A stretch of 64,000 nt of DNA from Saussurea involucrata (Eukaryota > Streptophyta > Magnoliopsida > Asterales > Asteraceae), in NCBI GenBank assembly GCA_033807775.1, contig CM066317.1:10437870-10501869 (forward strand), written 5' to 3'. The notes under the pieces are model-generated. The model was not told the origin of the DNA. It made no database searches and was given only the letters and a program-made list of their open reading frames with translations. Shown one piece after another: positions 57,543 through 64,000 of the stretch (the first letter of the stretch is position 1; each line of letters opens with the position of its first letter). The translations under genes and the position numbers were made by a program.

Positions 57543-58910
57543 ATGGCTGAAGTAGAAAACCCATTTGGTATCGGTCCCTCTAACCAGTCCCAAAAACCGT
57601 ACCAAGAAGGTACCTTTAATTTGTCCGGGGCTGGGATTCGTATACAGACTTGGAATGGGGACGGTGACTTTGGTAGTCCATCCCGTAGTATTTGTTAAAG
57701 ACGAGTTAGACCCTAATATGTCTAGCCTTAAGGCTAAAGAAATGGAAGCATGGGCATTTACTACTTTGCAGATGGCTATGGGAGATAATGTTATATCTGA
57801 GATTGTGTCTGAAAAGACAGATGCAGGTATTTGGAGCAAGCTTGAGAATCTATATCTCAAGAAAACTTTGACCAACAGATTGTTACTGATGCGGTCGTGT
57901 CTCTTCTTCAAAATGAAAAAGACACAACAATTAAGGCGAACATGACCGAATTCGAAGACATCATCATAAAGTTGAAGGCAACGGATGTGCTTCTTGCTAA
58001 AGATGAAGAAGCACTTGCTATGATCCTGTTGTATTCACTTCCCGAGAAATATTCCCAATTCACTAACAGTTTTATTTATGGAAGAGAAACTCTTTCTTTG
58101 TCTGATGTGAAAACAGAAATGATTTCTGAAGATCAGCGAATTCAGATGCGAATCAGTAACAATCACAGAGAGAATAATTACAGTCAAGGCCTATTTGCTG
58201 ACAAAGGCCGAGACGATCAGCATTCTTCAAGAGGAAGAAACCGTGGGCGCTCTCCGTCTCGCCAACCTGGTTATCGGGGGAAATCAAAGGCGCGTGGCAA
58301 CTGTAATTATTGCCACAAGCCAGGTCATTGGGTGAAGGACTGTCCGAGTCATAAAAACAAAGACAATGCAGACACCTCCGCCGTTGCAGCCGAAAAGGAG
58401 CAAGATGGCTTCTCTGCCACAGTTACACCACCGCAAGGAGACAGGCGATGGGTGTTAGATACCGGGGCATCTTGCCACATGACACCATTTCGGGACTGTT
58501 TCTCAACCTTCGAAAAAGTTGAAGGTAACAGTATTTATATGGGAAACAGTACTTCATGTGTCACTCAGGGTATCGGTATTGTGCGGTTCAAGATGTTCGA
58601 TGGGTGTATTCGGACATTAAATAAAGTCAAATTTGTTCCATCCATGACTCGTTCCTTTATCTCTGTTGGACAACTGTCCAAATTGGGCTGCAACATTCGA
58701 ATTGATGACGGGAGTTTGCGCATCTCCAGAGGGAGTATTATCGTAATGAAAGGAGAACGTGCGGAAAATAATCTTTTCCATTTGATTGGCGAGACTATTT
58801 CTTCTGAATCGTGTGTGGCCGACATTTCTCAGAATCTTGATGGGGCTCCCTTATGGCATCTTCATTTGGGTCACACATCCGAGAAGAACTTGGAGATTTT
58901 GCGCAAGTGA
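57543..58910 (+). pseudogene. Copia Gag and protease, frameshifted
   Basis: Begins MAEVENPFGIGPSNQ at 57543. The frame changes near 57650 and again near 57890. The Gag UBN2 region (MSSLKAKEMEAWAF to SDVKTEMIS), a CCHC knuckle (CNYCHKPGHWVKDC, about 58300-58345) and the protease site (WVLDTGASCHMT, 58450-58485) are recognisable. The frame continues to the integrase zinc-binding start (WHLHLGHTSEKN) and a stop at 58908. Confidence 0.88.
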
Positions 58911-61592
58911 AAGCTCATTAAAGTCTCTGTTCCTGCAAGCCTGGAGTTTTGTTCGGGATGTGTCAAAGAAAAGCAGACGCGTGTTTCTTTTGGTGTTGGA
59001 AAGCACAACACTAAAGGAATCCTTGATTATGTTCATACAGACGTCTGGGGACCATCCAGTACTTCGTCCCTCAGTGGAGGTAAGTATTTTGTTTCGTTTA
59101 TTGATGATTTCTCACATAAGTTTTGGGTGTATGTGTTAAAGTTCAAGTCAGATGTCTTCGATACATTCAAGACTTGGTTGGCACGAGTAGAGGTTGAGAC
59201 TGGCAAGAAGTTGAAAGTGCTTAGATCTGACAACGGTGGAGAATTTACTAGTGGTAACCTCAAGGACTTTTATTCGCATAAAGGCATCCACCGTCACTAC
59301 ACCACTCCGGGTGATCCTCAATCTAATGGGGTAGCCGAACGGATGAATAGGACTTTGCTCGAAAAGGTCCGATGTATGTTGTCGACATCGGATTTCCCCA
59401 AATCTTTCTGGGCCGAAGCACTTTACACCGCGGTGCACATTGTTAACAGGTTACCTTGTTCGGCAGTCGGGGGAAAATTCCGGAAGAGGTTTGGAGAGGT
59501 AAAAGAAAGATTTGTTTGAAATACATGCGTGTATTTGGTTGTCCTGTTTACGTTCATGTTTCAGGCCAGGACAAGTTGGATCCTAAAGCCACCAAAGGAT
59601 TCTTGCTCGGCTATACAGATGGTATCAAGGGTTACCGAATCTGGAACCCCTTAACTCGTAAGGTGATTCATTCTCGACATGTCACATTTGATGAATCGAT
59701 CTTGTTAAAGTCACAGGATCCTCAGTCCTCTCAAAATCCGGAAGTCGTCACTACTATTGCTCCTACTGCCGATGATATGGAGCCAATAGTCAGTCCTAAT
59801 AATCCCAGTTCATCCGTTCATGGTATTGTTCCAGAATCACCCGATACTGTTGAAGAATTCATTCTACCAGTGACTTCTACTAGTGATTCTGAAGAAGAGA
59901 TTCTGAATGATGGTGGAGACCAAGCCGATACAATCCCAGTTATTGCACCTACCAGGCGTAGTCAAAGGACTATTCGTCCGCCTAACAGGTATGGAGATTG
60001 GGATTTTGCTAATATGAGTTTTACAGATCAGCTGGAGTTTGCTTTGCATGTAGGGCAAGAAGAGTCGATTAATGTAAAGGAGGCGTTGGCCTCAACCCAC
60101 AGTTCGAAATGGCTTGGAGCCATGCAAGAAGAGATGGATGCTCTCTTAAAGAACAGCACTTGGGACTTATGTCCATTGCCGAAGGGCAGCCGTGCTATTG
60201 GTTGCAAGTGGGTTTTCAAAGTCAAAGATGACAATCGGTACAAGGCTTGTCTCGTTGCTAAAGGCTTTGCACAACGGAAAGGTATCGAGTATGACGATAT
60301 TTTTGCTCCCATTGTTAGACATACATCTATTCGTGTTCTTTTAGCGATCGTGGCTATTCATGATTTGGAGCTAGAACAGTTAGATGTGAAGACCGCCTTC
60401 CTACACGGAGACTTGGAGGAAACTATCTATATGAAGCAACCTGATGGTTTCGTTTCCGACAGCAAATCAGAATACGTATGTAAGCTCCAGAAGTCCCTTT
60501 ACGGACTTAAACAGTCGCCTCGTCAATGGTATAAGAAGTTTGATTCGTTTATGCTCACTCTGGGATTTGAGCGCAGTGAAAAGGATGCTTGTGTCTATCA
60601 TAGACAAAGCAGTGGTATTTTCATTTACTTACTTCTTTATGTACAGACCATGCTTATTGCGTGCAAGGACCGGTCAGAGATCGAACATCTGAAAGAGAAG
60701 TTGAAGTCAGAATTTGAAATAAAAGATCTTGGTGCGGCGCGGAAGATTTTGGGCATGGAAATCGTGCGGGACAGAAAGTCCCGGACACTCAGGTTGACAC
60801 AACGGGCGTATATTCAAAAAATTCCGAAGCGGTTCAATCTTAATGGTGTCAAGACGTCTAGCACTCCTCTACCGAAGAACATCAAGATTACAAGTGAAGA
60901 TTATCCGAAGGACGACAAGGAGAAGGCCAAAATGTCAAAGGTTCCATATGCTAGTGCGGTTGGGAGTCTCATGTATGCCATGGTGTGTACCCGTCCCGAT
61001 CTCGCACATTATGTCGGAGTGGTGAGTCGGTTTCTCACGAATTAGGGTCGATCACATTGGGCAGCCGTTAAAACGGCATTCCGATATTTGAAGGGAACCG
61101 AGAAACATGGTCTTATTTTTGGTTTGCACAATGACTGTGAAATTGTTGGATACTGTGATTCTGACTATGCAGGTGATCGAGTAGGTTGGAGATGCACATC
61201 CGGTTTATGTATTTACCTTGGGTGGAACAGCCGTCAGTTGGAGATCACGGTTATAGTCTATTGTTGCATTGTCGACCACATAAGCTGAACTTTTTGCGGC
61301 GATTGAGTCTGCAAAGGAAGCGGTCTATTTGAAAGAATTGATAAATGACTTGGGCTTCGAGCAACCTTTCGTACGCATTCTCTGTGATAATCAGAGTGCC
61401 ATCCATTTGGCAACTAATTTGGCTATCAACTCCCGGACAAAGCACATAAATGTGTGTGATGCATATCTTGTTAGATTACATGAAGCGAAGGTCGTCTATT
61501 TGAAGAAAGTCCCGACAGACGACAATGTCGCTGATATGTTTACTAAGTCGCTACCGCCAGCTAAGTTTGGGCATTGCTCAAACTTGATCTAG
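58911..61592 (+). pseudogene. Copia integrase, RT and RNase H, inactivated
   Basis: The integrase core (VHTDVWGPS; LRSDNGGEF; SNGVAERMNRT) is split by a frame change near 59460. RT runs from about 60070 with GCKWVFKVK, QLDVKTAFLHG and LYGLKQSPRQWY intact, but the catalytic box reads LYVQTMLIA where Copia elements have YVDD, so both catalytic aspartates are lost. A stop at 61043, another frame break near 61285, and missing pieces in RNase H (DSDYAGD; then AELFAAIESAKEAVY) follow. It ends VADMFTKSL near 61550. Confidence 0.9.
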
Positions 61593-61926
61593 CTCCGTTT
61601 GTGTTAGTGTCATTGGGCACTTTGCGAGAGAGAGAGAAGATATTACCACAGGTGACAAAATGATATCTTTGAAGGAATTACTTTGTTAAGTGCTTAAGGC
61701 TTTGCTTATGCTCTACCTTGTTTAGTAAATTGTGCATTTGAGGTTATTTGTTTGCTTGTGACTTTGACGGGTGATGGCCATGCCGAAGCTCGTCACGGTT
61801 GGAATGCATTTTGCTACCTCATGCCAATTTACTTTGCAATCTTGTTATGATCAACCGCTGGGAAGGCTCGTATTCGATGGATTGGGATTCGTTTTGCTAT
61901 CGAGGATCACGTGCATCATGGTGGAG
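61593..61926 (+). other. Copia 3' untranslated region
   Basis: Non-coding between the end of RNase H and the LTR. A weak polypurine tract 'catggtggag' precedes the LTR start. Confidence 0.55.
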
Positions 61927-63069
61927 TGTTATAATATGCTGCACATTTTTATTATTAAGGAAATGACCAAAATGCCCTTTTGCTTAGTTGCTAAGTTTGG
62001 TAACAAATTACCAAAGTGCCCTTATGCTTAGCTACTAAGTCTTGCCATTTCCTTCCTTGCTAAGACTCCTCTACCTTATAAATACCATCATATTCCACCA
62101 TTTTAGATGATACACACATATTCGGTTTTGGTGCTTCATTTGTTAGGAACATCCACAAATACTCTCCCTAGTATATTTCAATATACATAGTGTGTGTGAG
62201 GTTGAGAGTGTTTTTGATATTCGGTGGTGTTCGTGAAGTCTACGTTTGTTGATCGTGGATCTTAAGATCCTTGTACGAAGCATTTTGTAATTCTCCTTGG
62301 TTGGTAATAAACTCTTGCTCTCTCTTTGGTGGACGTACACTATCACAGCGATAGTGGAACCACGTTAAATCTTTGTGTTATTGGTTGTGATCTTGCCATA
62401 TATATATATATATATATATATAGGAGTGGCATCGGGTACAAACCAAATAGATTGTACAAACTGTACAAACCCATCTCCACCAATCACGTAACTTATTTTT
62501 TTATATCCATAAGGGTATTTTAGGGCTTTTAGCATATTTTTAAATTTATTTTTTTAAATATATTATTTTACCCTTTGTAACTGTTAGATGAAAAACTAAA
62601 TTCATCGTCCGTCACCGACGACCGGAAAATATAGATTCATGAAGCCAAATTATATATTCATGAAGCCAGATTACAGATTCATGAAGCCAGATTACAGATT
62701 CATGAAGCCAGATTGAGTTTGTAGGGTTTGTACAATCCATTTGGTTTGTATTTGATACCTATCCTATATATATACTATATATATATATATATATATAACC
62801 GTGCCCTATATATATCGTCGATATATACACTTATATATATCTCGCTATATATATTTATAGATACTAACGCTTTCATCGTTTTTATCTATATTTATATATA
62901 TCGTGTGGGTTTAAGTTTCTACGTTAGAGAATTATTGTGTAACATCTAGATTATTGTTATCCGCATTTGTTGTTGGGTTTATTGTGCACTCAGATTTCTA
63001 CTCGTATTGGGACCTTAGAAATCATTTGTGAGCTTCTCGTATTTTTGGCACGATAAATTTTTCCTAACA
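61927..63069 (+). repeat. 3' LTR of the old Copia, interrupted by a MITE
   Basis: Begins tgttataatatgctgcac and ends cctaaca. The MITE at 62421-62766 interrupts it. 'ccttataaatacc' near 62075 is a likely TATA region. Confidence 0.78.
62421..62766. mobile_element. 346-bp MITE inside the 3' LTR
   Basis: The left end reads taggagtggcatcgggtac with 'aaaccaaatagattgtac', and the right end has the complement style 'acaatccatttggtttgta' and 'gatacctatccta'. Both edges lie in (TA)n. Inside, 'attcatgaagccagattac' is repeated four times at 62633-62714. Confidence 0.75.
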
Positions 63070-64000
63070 GTGTTAACAAATTTATCAGATCTTCATCTAA
63101 TCTGATCATATAAGTTTATAGTTCATGTGTGTTCATGCATGGGCTTATAGTTCATATAAGCATTATGTGTGTTCATGTGTGGATAAATTGAACATTTAAA
63201 CATGTGTTGTTCATCGTTAACCAATGTGTTAACATCAAATGAACTCGTTAAATATTACACATTGCCCAATTTTCCACAAATACCCCTAACACTGATGTTC
63301 ATTTCATTAAATATTACACGTGACCCAATTCATAATTAATGTGCTAATTACTTTTGATCTCATCCGCCAGTTTTAACATCAATGGCTAAGATTTTAGTTA
63401 ACAAAGTTAGCATGAAATATAAGGTTAACAAATAAACTCAAGCCTATATATATATACCTGTGATTTACTATGAATGTAGTTTCAGATGAGGATCTAGTTT
63501 CTTATTTAGGATATACATTACAAGTGGTATCTACACATAAATATACATCATCAAGTGTAAGAGCACACATTTGTTGATAAGTGATTACATCTATTTTTCT
63601 ATAAAATGATTTAATAAATAATTTATATATCATTAGTTTTAAATGTGATTAAATTAAGACATATTTTAAGACAAAAATAATATATTCATAAAGATATATC
63701 AATTCTTTCATATAGAAAACCAAAAGTGTAACATATAAATATGAAAAGAAAGGGAGGGGGCGACGAGGCCAAGTTGTCAAGTTGAATGTGTATATATAAT
63801 ATGTTATTGACGATGCTTTTCATAATTTATTGCATTCCATTGGATTATGTTTTGTCTAAACCATGTCATTGTCATTATCATACAATAATATTCATTTTGA
63901 GATGAGGTTAGGCCATCCACAGCGCATAGATAAAAGCCCTCAAGCTCTCAATGCCACATTAGCGCCACATCAGCTAAGCCCTCAAGCCCTAAACACCCCC
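63070..64000. other. AT-rich DNA to the window end
   Basis: No gene seen. 'gttcatgtgtg' and 'gttaacaaa' words repeat loosely at 63070-63430. From about 63910 a GC-richer segment ('ggccatccacagcgc', 'aagccctcaagc' three times) looks like the start of a MITE cut by the window edge. Confidence 0.35.

Larger units (their letters stand above)
57244..63069 (+). mobile_element. Old, inactivated Copia LTR retrotransposon
   Basis: Ordered remains of gag, protease, integrase, RT and RNase H lie between a truncated 5' LTR (to 57461) and a 3' LTR (61927-63069) that contains a MITE. Multiple frameshifts and stops interrupt the coding region, and the RT active site is altered. The integrase-before-RT order shows it is Copia. 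No target duplication could be confirmed because the left LTR is incomplete. Confidence 0.92.

Overview
This is nuclear DNA from a flowering plant, most likely a eudicot. It is AT-rich, the genes have GT-AG introns, papain-type proteases carry plant ER-retention features, and nearly everything else is plant transposable-element DNA (MULE, CACTA, Copia, LINE, Helitron-like and MITE families). I cannot name the species from sequence alone. An asterid is a guess based only on the style of the Copia elements.

Three host genes can be modelled with confidence, all papain-family (C1A) cysteine proteases on the + strand: 26471-27803 (3 exons, 357 aa), 44344-45628 (3 exons, 356 aa) and 51833-54273 (4 exons, 363 aa, C-terminal RDEL). 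They form a dispersed tandem cluster of the KDEL-tailed (CEP/vignain) type. The first two are recent duplicates that lack the retention tail and the first intron; the third keeps the ancestral-looking form. Transposons have pushed the cluster apart.

Layout: 1-5770 is low-coding DNA with degenerate repeats, a possible EMC3 gene scrap and a CCGG-rich repeat. 5780-10763 is a complete Mutator-like element with a perfect 9-bp target duplication, about 370-bp terminal inverted repeats, an apparently intact 827-aa transposase gene on the minus strand and a convergent coiled-coil ORF at the other end. 10911-14617 holds a MITE and a long degenerate repeat array of CACTA subterminal type, interrupted by a 385-bp non-autonomous MULE with its own 9-bp target duplication. 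14618-22483 is a full-length Copia element with LTRs in which I see no difference, inserted just inside the terminus of a CACTA-like element (22484-22612). 22613-26143 is an island of captured host gene fragments (CCT3, Nudix and others) ending in a Helitron-like 3' terminus.

Between protease genes 1 and 2 lie a 655-bp CACTA-type MITE (29947-30601), a 3'-truncated LINE (31000-34280) fused to a minus-strand LTR element lacking pol (to 39781), a chimeric Copia scrap, MITEs and another gutted Copia (42010-43081). Between genes 2 and 3 are CACTA ends, a 370-bp direct duplication and a gypsy-LTR-like stretch. After gene 3 come a LINE 3' end on the minus strand (55480-56225) and an old, inactivated Copia element (57244-63069) whose 3' LTR carries a MITE and a 39-bp segment inverted relative to the 5' LTR.

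I found no tRNA or rRNA gene, no CRISPR array and no clearly new molecular system. The most interesting signals are the two-gene MuDR-like architecture of the MULE, the six palindromes in the young Copia U3 arranged as three pairs at a constant 22-bp spacing, and the duplicated proteases that lost their ER-retention tail.
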